A stretch of DNA of 64,000 bases from Pseudomonas furukawaii (lineage in GTDB: Bacteria > Pseudomonadota > Gammaproteobacteria > Pseudomonadales > Pseudomonadaceae), in assembly GCF_002355475.1 (NCBI RefSeq), contig NZ_AP014862.1, positions 4,588,001-4,652,000 on the forward strand, given 5' to 3'. The first letter of the stretch is position 1; every line of letters starts with the position of its first letter. The position numbers and the translations under genes were made by a program. Below, one piece after another: positions 45,468-54,353 of the stretch. The notes under the pieces were generated by a model. The model saw nothing but the letters and a program-made list of their open reading frames with translations, was not told the origin of the DNA and did no database searches.

Positions 45468-46055
45468 ATGGACAGACTCCTGGAAAACACCGTCGAGCGT
45501 CTCGTCGAGCGCGCCGGCACCAGCTATTTCGGCAAGTACCGTGGCACCGTCACCGCTATCGACGACCCCGAGGACCAGTGCCGGATCCGCGCCACGGTAC
45601 CTGCCGTGCTCGGCGAGCATGCCTGCGGCTGGGCGCTGCCGGCCGCGCCCTTCGCCGGTGACGGCCACGGCATGGTGCTGCTGCCCAGGGTCGGCTCTGG
45701 GGTGTGGATAGAGTTCGAGGCGGGCCGGCTGGACCACCCCATCTGGTCGGGCGCCTGGTGGGCCGGTGGCCAGCGGCCCGAGCCCAAGGGCGCCGGTGTG
45801 CGGGTCATAGTCTCCGAGCGGGGTCACAAGGTGGTGCTGGACGACGACGCCAACGAGGTGCGCATCAGCCATGGCGACGAGGCGCTCGCCAAGACCATCA
45901 CCCTCACCGCCAGCGAGATCATCATCACCTGCGGCGCCTGCGAGATCCGCCTGAGCAACGAGGCCATCTCGCTGAACAACGGGCTGATCAAGGTCGGCCT
46001 GGCCGGGGTCAGCCTGGTCAACGGCGCCATGAGCTTCGGGGTGCCGCCGACATGA
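45468..46055 (+). CDS. baseplate spike protein (gpV / gp5 OB-fold)
   Basis: The 195-residue protein has an OB-fold (KYRGTVTAIDDPEDQCRIRA, LPRVGSGVWIEFEAGRLDHP, WSGAWWAGG) and a C-terminal beta-helix-like repeat stretch (TITLTASEIIITCGACEIRL). It is the trimeric central spike. It starts immediately after the hub gene stop. Confidence 0.9.
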   Translation: MDRLLENTVERLVERAGTSYFGKYRGTVTAIDDPEDQCRIRATVPAVLGEHACGWALPAAPFAGDGHGMVLLPRVGSGVWIEFEAGRLDHPIWSGAWWAGGQRPEPKGAGVRVIVSERGHKVVLDDDANEVRISHGDEALAKTITLTASEIIITCGACEIRLSNEAISLNNGLIKVGLAGVSLVNGAMSFGVPPT

Positions 46056-46378
46056 TCCCGATCCTCACCACCAGCAGCACCGTGATGTGCCCCCATGGCG
46101 GCATGGCCCAGCTGATCACCCGCAATACCGAGGCACGCGTGGACGGCGCCCCCATGCTGCTGCAGACCGATATCCACCCCATTGTCGGCTGCCCGTTCAC
46201 CCCGTCGATCTACTCGCCCTGCGTGTCGATCCGCTGGGTGACGGCGGCGACCCAGACCTCGATACGCAACGTGCCGGTGCTGCTGCAGAACAGCGTCGGC
46301 CTCTGCCTCAACGCCGCGCAGGTGCCCCAGGGCACCGCCCTGGTGGTGCAGACCCAACAGAAGGCCAAGGGGATCTGA
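46052..46378 (+). CDS. PAAR-like spike tip protein
   Basis: The 108-residue protein carries the PAAR-like metal motif MCPHGG near residue 12 and further Cys residues (GCPFTP, SPCVSIRW, GLCLNA). The family sharpens the spike tip and can carry cargo. It overlaps the spike gene by four bases. Confidence 0.85.
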   Translation: MIPILTTSSTVMCPHGGMAQLITRNTEARVDGAPMLLQTDIHPIVGCPFTPSIYSPCVSIRWVTAATQTSIRNVPVLLQNSVGLCLNAAQVPQGTALVVQTQQKAKGI

Positions 46379-46380
46379 GC

Positions 46381-46767
46381 ATGGCACTCTCCAACGGACG
46401 GCACCTCGCCTTCCCCTTCCGCATCGGCGACGACGGCCGCACGGTCGCCCCGGCCAACGACGACGCCCATGTGCGCGACGAACTGCTCCAGCTCCTGCTC
46501 ACCAGCCCGGCCGAGCGCCTGTTCCTGCCGGAGTTCGGCGGCGGCGTGCGCAAACTGGTGTTCGAGCCGGCCTCCGAGGCGCTGCGCGGGGTGGTCAAGG
46601 CGCGCATCACCAACGGCCTGACGCGCTGGCTGGGGCACCGGCTGACGGTGGAGCTGGTCGAGGTTCTCTGGGACGACGCCGCCGCGACCCTGGAAGTGAC
46701 CCTGAAGTACCGGCCTGCGGGCAGCCCGGACTCCCGGGTCATCAAGTTCCAGCGCAGTTCACGCTAG
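46381..46767 (+). CDS. baseplate wedge protein gp25-like
   Basis: The 128-residue protein of the GPW/gp25 family has the signature LLLTSPAERLFLPEFGGGVR. It nucleates sheath assembly on the baseplate. It starts 2 bp after the tip gene. Confidence 0.93.
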   Translation: MALSNGRHLAFPFRIGDDGRTVAPANDDAHVRDELLQLLLTSPAERLFLPEFGGGVRKLVFEPASEALRGVVKARITNGLTRWLGHRLTVELVEVLWDDAAATLEVTLKYRPAGSPDSRVIKFQRSSR

Positions 46768-46779
46768 GGGACGCCCAGC

Positions 46780-49341
46780 ATGGCCGCCATCCAGTTCCCA
46801 GACCTCGTCGACGAGCGCGCGGACCAGTTGCAGAGCCATGGCCTGGACGGCCTGAAGCTGGCCCTGGTGAGCGTGCCGCCGGGCCCCAACCCGAGCCATG
46901 CCGACCTGGAACTGCACTTCTTCAACGGCCTGCACCTGGCCGCCATCCTCGCGGACACGGGCGGCGACCCGGCGCGGGTGCGGCAGGTGTTCCGCATCCG
47001 CGGCGGCGCGCGGCTGGTGGCAGGCAACGCCAGCGGGCAGGTGCAGGTGAGCGCGGTGGCGCCACTGGACGCCACACGCCTGTCCCTGCGCATCGAGCCG
47101 GTGGGCGACTACTCCACCTACCGCCTGGAACTGGTCTGGGACGCCGCCCTGATCGACCCCTTCTTCAGCGCCATCGGCTTCCGCTTCCGCCCCGGCTGCT
47201 TCACCAACGACTGCGCTCCGCCGCAGGCCGGACGGCCACCGGCGCCCAACCCGGCGATCGACTACCTGGCCAAGGACTACGACTCCTTCCGCCACACGCT
47301 GATGGTCGCCATGGCCGAGCGCGTACCGGGATGGGCCAGCACCAGCGAGGCCGATCTGGACCAGGTGCTGATCGGCCTGTTCGCCGCCGCCGCCGACGAG
47401 CTCAGCGACTTCCAGGACCGCGTCATGGCCGAGGCCTACCTGGCCACCACGCGCAAGCGCGTCTCCCTGGCCCGCCATGCCCGACTGGTGGACTACCACC
47501 TGCACGAAGGCAACCAGGCCAGCACCTGGCTCGCCCTGGAGCTGGTGGACGGCCAGGCCCCCTTCAGTCTCGACGACCAGGAACTGGTGGCCTGGACCGG
47601 CGACGACCCGCCCACCGCCGGCGCGGTGTTCTTCGCCAGCCGCCAACGCCGCCTCGCCCCCGCGCAGCGCCAGTATCTGGACCCGCGCCTCAATCGCCTG
47701 CGCCTCTATACCTGGGGCAACGCCCAGCCGGCCCTCGCCGCCGGCAGCACCACGGCAGACCTGGTGCCCGAGCTGCCCCTGGCGTCCCAGGCCGAGGCCG
47801 ATGCGCTGCGCGACCTGGTGCGCGAGGGCCGCTGGCGCGAGCTGCTGATCGAAGAGCGCCTCAACCCGCTCACCGGGCAGACACCCGGCCGCAACCCCAT
47901 GAAACGTCAGTTGCTGCGCCTGCTGCCCGGTGCCGACCTCGACGGGGGCGCTGCCGAAAGCCGCTTCGACCCCCTCACCGGCACCTGGATGCTGCGTGTC
48001 AGCTGGCGCACGGAAGACGCCCTGCGCTTCGACTTCGCCTTCACCAGCTTCTGCCCCGGCCCGCCGCCCACCGTGGTGGAAGACATCTCGGTGTTCCGCG
48101 GCAACCTGCTGCCGGTGCATGAAGGGCGGCCCCTCCGGGTACGGTTCCTGGAACCCGGCAGCCCGCTGCCGAGCGACGTCCCGGGCCTGCGCCACCGCCA
48201 CTACCAACGCCTGGACCGCCATGGCGACGGCCACGACTGGGTGCTCGCCCCGCTGCCCGACGACGGCCCGCTGGCCTACCTGCCACCGCGCCTGGGCGGC
48301 GCCCCCACGGGCGAGGAGCCGGCCCGCTCGACGCTCTGGCTGCAGGTCGAGACCCCCGGCGGCGGCCGCGAGGACTGGGACGAGGTGGAAAGCCTGGTGC
48401 ACAGCGACGACTCGGCGGAAAACGGCGACCACTTCATGGTGGAAACCGACGAACACCGCCGCAGCCTGCTGCGCTTCGGCAACGGCAGCAACGGCCGCCT
48501 GCTGCCCGCCGGCGCCGTGGTGCATGCCGAGTACCAGGTGGGCGGCGGCCATGCCGGCAACATAGGCGCGGACCAGCTGGTCAACCTGCAACCCCTGACC
48601 GGTGCCCTGAACGGTGCGGTACTGGCCGCCAGCAACCCCTTCGACGTGACCGATGGCCGCGAGCCGGAAGCGGCCGAACGCATCCGTCGCAACGCCCCGG
48701 AAGCCTTCCGCGCCCGCCAGTTGCGGGCGGTGACCCTGGCCGATTACGTCAAGCGCGCCGAGGAAGTGACGGGCGTGTCCCGCGCGGTGGCCCGCTACGC
48801 CTGGACCGGCAGCTGGCGCACCGTGCGCATCGCCATCGACCCGGCGGGCTTCACCGCCCTGGGCGACGAGCGTTCCGACGCGCTCTGGAGCGAACTGCGC
48901 CCCCGCGTGGCGGACCACCTGGAAGCGGTGCGGCTGATCGGCGAGGACATCGAGATTCGGCCGCCGCGCTACGTGCCGCTGGATATCCGCGTGGTGGTCT
49001 GCGCCGACGACGCCTACTGGCGCGAAGACCTGCGCTTCGTGCTGGAACAGGAGTTCTCCGATGGCTGGACCGCCGACGGCCGTCGCGGCTTCTTCCATCC
49101 GGACCAGTGGAGCTTCGGCCAGTCCCTGCACCGCAGCATGATCGAGGGTCGCCTGCAACGCATCGCCGGCATCCGCCACCTGGTCAGCCTCGGCATGAAG
49201 CGTTTCTCCGCGCCCTTGCCCGGCGTGCCCGGCGCACCCCTGCTGGAGATCGGCTTCGACGAGACCCTGCTGCTGGCCAATGACCCGGACCACCTCGAAC
49301 GCGGGCTGATCCGCTTCGACATACAGGGGGGGAGGCGCTGA
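46780..49341 (+). CDS. baseplate assembly protein J-type, first copy
   Basis: The 853-residue protein belongs to the 'putative baseplate assembly protein' group related to gpJ/gp6. Its core reads AIDYLAKDYDSFRHTLMVAM and LADYVKRAEEVTGVSRAVAR. It forms the wedge ring with the next protein (Afp11/Afp12-like). Its stop overlaps the next start. Confidence 0.87.
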   Translation: MAAIQFPDLVDERADQLQSHGLDGLKLALVSVPPGPNPSHADLELHFFNGLHLAAILADTGGDPARVRQVFRIRGGARLVAGNASGQVQVSAVAPLDATRLSLRIEPVGDYSTYRLELVWDAALIDPFFSAIGFRFRPGCFTNDCAPPQAGRPPAPNPAIDYLAKDYDSFRHTLMVAMAERVPGWASTSEADLDQVLIGLFAAAADELSDFQDRVMAEAYLATTRKRVSLARHARLVDYHLHEGNQASTWLALELVDGQAPFSLDDQELVAWTGDDPPTAGAVFFASRQRRLAPAQRQYLDPRLNRLRLYTWGNAQPALAAGSTTADLVPELPLASQAEADALRDLVREGRWRELLIEERLNPLTGQTPGRNPMKRQLLRLLPGADLDGGAAESRFDPLTGTWMLRVSWRTEDALRFDFAFTSFCPGPPPTVVEDISVFRGNLLPVHEGRPLRVRFLEPGSPLPSDVPGLRHRHYQRLDRHGDGHDWVLAPLPDDGPLAYLPPRLGGAPTGEEPARSTLWLQVETPGGGREDWDEVESLVHSDDSAENGDHFMVETDEHRRSLLRFGNGSNGRLLPAGAVVHAEYQVGGGHAGNIGADQLVNLQPLTGALNGAVLAASNPFDVTDGREPEAAERIRRNAPEAFRARQLRAVTLADYVKRAEEVTGVSRAVARYAWTGSWRTVRIAIDPAGFTALGDERSDALWSELRPRVADHLEAVRLIGEDIEIRPPRYVPLDIRVVVCADDAYWREDLRFVLEQEFSDGWTADGRRGFFHPDQWSFGQSLHRSMIEGRLQRIAGIRHLVSLGMKRFSAPLPGVPGAPLLEIGFDETLLLANDPDHLERGLIRFDIQGGRR

Positions 49342-51995
49342 TGCCCTGCGATCCGCTGATCAAGGACCCCTTCATCTTTCCCCGGCCCATCGACAACCGG
49401 CCCGGCCTGCCGCGCATCGCCTACCGCATCGGCCGCTACGCCGACTTCCTCGAGGCGATGACCCGCAGCATCGACGCGGCGCCGGAACTGGCCGCCTGGA
49501 CCCACCGTGGCGCCGACGACCCCGGCATCGCCCTGCTGCAGGGTGCTGCGGTGCTCGGCGACATCCTCAGCTTCTACCAGGAGCACTACGCCAACGAGGC
49601 CTACCTGCGCACCGCCGCCTGGCGCGAGAGCGTGGCCGAACTGGTGCGGCTCACCGGCTACCGCCTGGCGCCGGGCATCGGCGGGCGCGCCACCCTCGCC
49701 GTCGAAGTGAGAGGCGACGGCCCGCTGACGCTGCGCGCCGGCTTCCCGGTCAAGGCCGACCTGCAGGACCTGCCCGACCCGGCGGATTTCCAGACCGACG
49801 CCGAGCTGCTCGCCTGGCCGCACCTCGGACGCTTCAACCTCTACCGTCCAAGGGCCTACGCCGCCACGCTGGCCGCTGGCGCTACCCGCTTCGAACTGCA
49901 CAGTGTCGGCAACGCCAGCGACAGCGCCAGCCTCGACGCCTTCGAGCTGAAGCCCGGCGACCAGCTGCTGCTGATGTCGGCGGAGCCGGGCTGGACCTCC
50001 AGCGGCTCCAACCTGACCCCGCAGCAGGCACCGCAGCAGGTCCGGGTGAAGACCGTCAATCGCCTGCTCGGGCGCGTGATAGTGGAAATCGACGCCCCGC
50101 TGCAGAACAGCTGGAACCAGCCGGTGGCGGCCTGGCGGGTGGGCCGCAGCTTCCGCCATTTCGGCCACAACGCGCCGACCCGGACGGTGACCAGCAAGAA
50201 GAGCGGCAGCGAGATAGTCGGCGCCTTCGAGTCCGACACCGGCTTCCAGCGCCACCTCTATCCCCACGACTGCACCAACACCAGCGCTTCCATCGCGCTG
50301 CCGGCGGACCTGATGCCGCTGGATGCGGAGGTCAGCGACCTGCGGCCCGGCATGCGCGTGGTGGTGCAGGTGCGCGTGGCCAGGAGCGGCATGACCGGCG
50401 CCGTCCCCCTGGCGCTGGTGCGCAAGGTGCTTGCGGTGCGTTCGGCCACCCTGGGCTTCGGCAACCTCAATGGCGCCAGCAGCCTGTTGAGCCTGGACCA
50501 GCCGCTGATCCGCCATGCCATGTCCGGCTCGCCCTGGAGCGACGTGCGCGACTTCCTGATCCGCGAGATCACCAGCCCGGCGCTCAGCCTCAAGCCGGTA
50601 TCCACGCCGTCGTCCGCCGCCTTCGCCAGCGGCAGCGGCGCCCTCTTCTTCCACGGCAGCGCAGCCCAGGCACGGGCCCTGGCCGGACGCCGGCTGTACC
50701 TCAGGCACCCCGACGGACGCAGCGTCGAACTGACCTGCACCAGCGGCCCGAACAGCTTCCCCACGCCGACGCCCGATGTCGCCCGGCCCTGGCTGCTGAA
50801 CTTCGACCGCCCGCCAACGCCTTTCACCCGCGCCGACTTCGATGAAGCCGAGCCCAGGGTGACGGTCTACGGCAACCTGGTGGATACCTCCCAGGGCAAG
50901 GCCGAGCACGAGGCGGTGCTGGGCAATGGCGACAACCGCCAGCGGTGGCAGACCTTCCCCCTGCCCAAGTCGCCGCTGACCTGGTTCCTCTCCGCCGACG
51001 CCGTGCCGCCGCATACCCCGGCACTGGAGGTCTGGGTCGAGGGCCGCCTGTGGACGCGCGTCGACAGCTTCTACGGCCATGGGCCCGACGAGCCGCTGTA
51101 CATCGTCCGGGAGGACGCCGAAGGTCGCAGCTTCGTGCAATTCGGCGACGGCGAGACCGGCGCCCGCCTGCCCTCCGGCCTGAAGAACGTCCTGGCGCGC
51201 TATCGCAGCGGCGTCGGCGCGCGCGGGCCGATCAAGCCCGGCGCCACCCCCACGGCGGGCGAACGGCCGGCGGGCTTCGACAAGGTGGCGCTGGCGGGCA
51301 TCGTCTCCGGCGGCGCGGACCCCGAGCCCGGCGACAAGGCACGCGAAGCGGCGCCGGGCAAGGTGCAGAGCCTGGGCCGGCTGGTCAGCATCCGCGACTA
51401 CGAGAACGAGACCCTGGCGGTGCCCGGCGTGGTCCGTGCGGCCGCCGCCTGGGACCTGCACGGTGGCGTGCCGGCGGTGATCCTGCGGGTGCTGCTGGCC
51501 GCCGGCCGCGAGGCCGAGTTCGCCGCCGTGCAGGCCACCCTGGCCCATGCCCAGCGCTGCCGGGGCCCCGATCGCTTCCCGCTGGTGGTGCAGCAGGCGC
51601 GTCCGCGGCAGGTCTTTCTCGACCTCGGCTACGCCCGTGACCCGCGCTATCGCCAGGAGGAGGTGGAGGCCGCCCTGCGCGCCAGCCTGGGCCTGGCCGC
51701 CCACGTCGCGGACGAACGCAGCGGGCTGTTCGGACTCCATGCGCGGCGCCTGGGTGAACCCGAATACGCCAGCCGCGTCGAAGGCCGGGCGCAGAATGTC
51801 GCCGGAGTGCTCTGGTGCCGGGTCACCGCCTTCGGCCTGTTCGCCCCCGGACTCGACGCCACGGCCACGCTGCCGGCGGCGCCCCGGCCACTGGCCCAGG
51901 TGCTGCCCTGCAGCCCCTTCGAGCTGCTGCAGCTGGCCGCGCCGCACCTGACCCTGACCCCGGTCGCCGATCCCTCAGCGGGGGAATGCCCATGA
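49341..51995 (+). CDS. baseplate assembly protein J-type, second copy
   Basis: The 884-residue wedge protein has the family segments DDPGIALLQGAAVLGDILSF, VQFGDGETGARLPSGLKNVL and LGRLVSIRDYENETLAVPGV. The two J-like proteins differ strongly, and probably form a heterodimeric wedge as in other contractile systems. It overlaps the following gene by four bases. Confidence 0.87.
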   Translation: MPCDPLIKDPFIFPRPIDNRPGLPRIAYRIGRYADFLEAMTRSIDAAPELAAWTHRGADDPGIALLQGAAVLGDILSFYQEHYANEAYLRTAAWRESVAELVRLTGYRLAPGIGGRATLAVEVRGDGPLTLRAGFPVKADLQDLPDPADFQTDAELLAWPHLGRFNLYRPRAYAATLAAGATRFELHSVGNASDSASLDAFELKPGDQLLLMSAEPGWTSSGSNLTPQQAPQQVRVKTVNRLLGRVIVEIDAPLQNSWNQPVAAWRVGRSFRHFGHNAPTRTVTSKKSGSEIVGAFESDTGFQRHLYPHDCTNTSASIALPADLMPLDAEVSDLRPGMRVVVQVRVARSGMTGAVPLALVRKVLAVRSATLGFGNLNGASSLLSLDQPLIRHAMSGSPWSDVRDFLIREITSPALSLKPVSTPSSAAFASGSGALFFHGSAAQARALAGRRLYLRHPDGRSVELTCTSGPNSFPTPTPDVARPWLLNFDRPPTPFTRADFDEAEPRVTVYGNLVDTSQGKAEHEAVLGNGDNRQRWQTFPLPKSPLTWFLSADAVPPHTPALEVWVEGRLWTRVDSFYGHGPDEPLYIVREDAEGRSFVQFGDGETGARLPSGLKNVLARYRSGVGARGPIKPGATPTAGERPAGFDKVALAGIVSGGADPEPGDKAREAAPGKVQSLGRLVSIRDYENETLAVPGVVRAAAAWDLHGGVPAVILRVLLAAGREAEFAAVQATLAHAQRCRGPDRFPLVVQQARPRQVFLDLGYARDPRYRQEEVEAALRASLGLAAHVADERSGLFGLHARRLGEPEYASRVEGRAQNVAGVLWCRVTAFGLFAPGLDATATLPAAPRPLAQVLPCSPFELLQLAAPHLTLTPVADPSAGECP

Positions 51996-54340
51996 GCCGA
52001 GTACCGCTGTTCGAGCGCCTGCCCGAGATCTATCGCACCCGTGACGCCGAGGTCACCCCGGCCAACCAGCTGCGCGCCTACCTCGGTGCCGTGGAAGGGC
52101 CATTCGAGGCCCTGCACCGGCACATCGCCCAGCTCTACGAAGACCTCTTCATCGACACCTGCGACGACTGGGTGATCCCTTACCTGGCCGACCTGCTCGG
52201 CACCACCCATCTCAAGGGCGATCCGCGCACCCTGCGCGCCGACGTCGCCGACACCATCGCCCTGCGCCGGCGCAAGGGCACCCTGGGGGCGATCGAACGC
52301 CTGGCGGTGAACCTCACCGGCTGGGCCTGCCGTGGCGTCGAGCTGCGCGAGAACCTCGGCTGGACCCAGCACCTCAACCACCCGCGCCCCGATGCCGGTG
52401 GCCTGCCCCCCTACGGCAGTCCGGCCCTGACCCGCTTCGAGGTCCCCCGTGGCGGCACGGCGCCCATCCGCGAACCGGCCACCCTGGCACTGCTGGGTAC
52501 GCCCTTCGACCCCTTCGCCAGCAGCGCCGACGTCAAGCCGGCGGTGGACGACCAGCGCCACCTCAACCTGCCCAACCTGGCGATCTTCCTCTGGCGCCTG
52601 GCGGCCTACCGACTGCCACGGGTCACGCCCCTCGCCAAGGGACGCATCGACCTGGGCCCGCAGCCGGCCGGGCTGGCGCGCTTCGTCCTGCGCCTGGACC
52701 TGCACCCGCTGGACATCCCGGTGCGCCTGTTCAACACCAGCCGCCCCGGTTTCCTGCGCGCGGCCACCTCGGGCGGCCTGGTGGCCCCCCTGACCGAGGC
52801 CGACGCCGTGCCCGGCCCCCTGCTCGACGCGCGCCTGGCCAGCCACGGCGACGCCTACGTGCAACTGGACTTCTACGACCCGGCGCAGACGCCGCCGAGC
52901 GGCTTCGACCTGGGTGACGTCGGCCTCCACCTGTTCATGCCCCAGGACCTGGCGCCGCTGCTGGTGCCGCCCGCCCCCCAGGACCAATGGCGCTGGCTGC
53001 TGCGTGGCGACAACCTGTGCGCCTGGGAAACCGGCCTGCGCCGCCCCGCCGGCATCGGCGAGATCATCATCGACCCGGATATCGGCCGGCTGCTGGTGGG
53101 CCTGGAGACCGCCGACCAGGCCGACCGGCTCCTGGCCCCGGTGGACGGCACCCTGGTCTCGCGGATGCAGGCCAGCTTCACCTACGGCGCCACCGGCCCG
53201 GTGGGCGCGCACCCACAGTCGCGGCACTTCCCGGCGCCGCCGGCCGATGCCGAGGTACGCCATGTCGGCGCGGTGACGGGCGGCACAAGCCTGCAAGAGG
53301 CACTGGAAGGGCTGGAGAACGCCACCGGACCGGTGATCGTCGAAATCCACGACAGCCTGGTGCACCCCCTCGACCTGGCCGGCTTGACCGGCACCGCCGT
53401 GGACGGCACCCATTCCCTGCGCCTGGCGCAGTCGCTGACCCTCCGGGCGGCAGGCGGCCACCGCCCCATCCTGCTGCTGGCCCGGCCCCTGTCGCTGCGG
53501 GTGCTGGAGGCCGGCAGCGCGACCCCCTTCTCGCCCGGGGTGCGCCTCGAAGGCCTGTACCTGGCGGCGGACGAGGCCGCGCCCTTCCCAACTGGGCAGG
53601 CGCTGATCGACCGTGTCGCGGTGGCGCGCCTGGAACTGGTCGGCTGCACCCTCGCCCCCGGCGGCCACAGCCTGCGCGACGGCGCGCGCGCGCCCATGCA
53701 GCCGGGGCTGCGCCTGGCGGACGGTTACGGTTTCAGCGACCCGGAGGATATCGAGGCCTTCGTGCCCACGCCCGATATCCTCATCCAGCGCTCGATCACC
53801 GGCAGCCTCGCCGTCGACCCGCGCTACCGGCTGGATATCCAGGACAGCGTGGTGGACGCCGGACTCGGCTTCGACGACGCCCCCAGCGGCCGGTACGCCA
53901 TCGCCGCGGCGAGCGATCCGGCCAACGCCTGGGGCGCCGCCCTCGATTTCCAGGGCCTGACCTGCTTCGGCCCGGTGCGGGTGGCCGCCGTCGGCGGCCT
54001 GGGCGGCATCTTCAGCCAGCGTTTCGAAGTCCTGGACGATCAGCACGGCTGCATCAAATGGAGCGCCTTCAGCGGCGCCGCCGATCGCCTTCCAGCCAAC
54101 CACTTCTGCGTGCATGCGCCGGATGCGCGGGTGTACTTCACCTCTGAACGCTTCAACGACCCGGGCTATGCGCAACTGCAGCGGGAAACCGACCGTCGCG
54201 TGCGCGAGCTGGGGCCGGACGACGATGCGATGGGCGCCTTCGGCTTCCTGCTGGAGGCACACAAATGGACCAACCTGCACGTGCGGCTGCGTGAATTCAT
54301 GCCGGTCGGCGTGAGGCCGCTGGTGGTACCCGTCACCTGA
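51992..54340 (+). CDS. tail protein I-like baseplate protein with beta-rich extension
   Basis: In this 782-residue protein the N-terminus matches phage tail protein I/gp7-type proteins (LFERLPEIYRTRDAEVTPAN, YLADLLGTTHLKGD, RRRKGTLGAIERLAVNLTGW). The C-terminal half (from about residue 430) is rich in short beta-strand repeats and could form a parallel beta-helix. It probably completes the baseplate periphery. The ATG at 51992 overlaps the upstream stop; an ATG at 51986 is also possible. Confidence 0.8.
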   Translation: MSRVPLFERLPEIYRTRDAEVTPANQLRAYLGAVEGPFEALHRHIAQLYEDLFIDTCDDWVIPYLADLLGTTHLKGDPRTLRADVADTIALRRRKGTLGAIERLAVNLTGWACRGVELRENLGWTQHLNHPRPDAGGLPPYGSPALTRFEVPRGGTAPIREPATLALLGTPFDPFASSADVKPAVDDQRHLNLPNLAIFLWRLAAYRLPRVTPLAKGRIDLGPQPAGLARFVLRLDLHPLDIPVRLFNTSRPGFLRAATSGGLVAPLTEADAVPGPLLDARLASHGDAYVQLDFYDPAQTPPSGFDLGDVGLHLFMPQDLAPLLVPPAPQDQWRWLLRGDNLCAWETGLRRPAGIGEIIIDPDIGRLLVGLETADQADRLLAPVDGTLVSRMQASFTYGATGPVGAHPQSRHFPAPPADAEVRHVGAVTGGTSLQEALEGLENATGPVIVEIHDSLVHPLDLAGLTGTAVDGTHSLRLAQSLTLRAAGGHRPILLLARPLSLRVLEAGSATPFSPGVRLEGLYLAADEAAPFPTGQALIDRVAVARLELVGCTLAPGGHSLRDGARAPMQPGLRLADGYGFSDPEDIEAFVPTPDILIQRSITGSLAVDPRYRLDIQDSVVDAGLGFDDAPSGRYAIAAASDPANAWGAALDFQGLTCFGPVRVAAVGGLGGIFSQRFEVLDDQHGCIKWSAFSGAADRLPANHFCVHAPDARVYFTSERFNDPGYAQLQRETDRRVRELGPDDDAMGAFGFLLEAHKWTNLHVRLREFMPVGVRPLVVPVT

Positions 54341-54353
54341 CGAAGGGGGAGCC

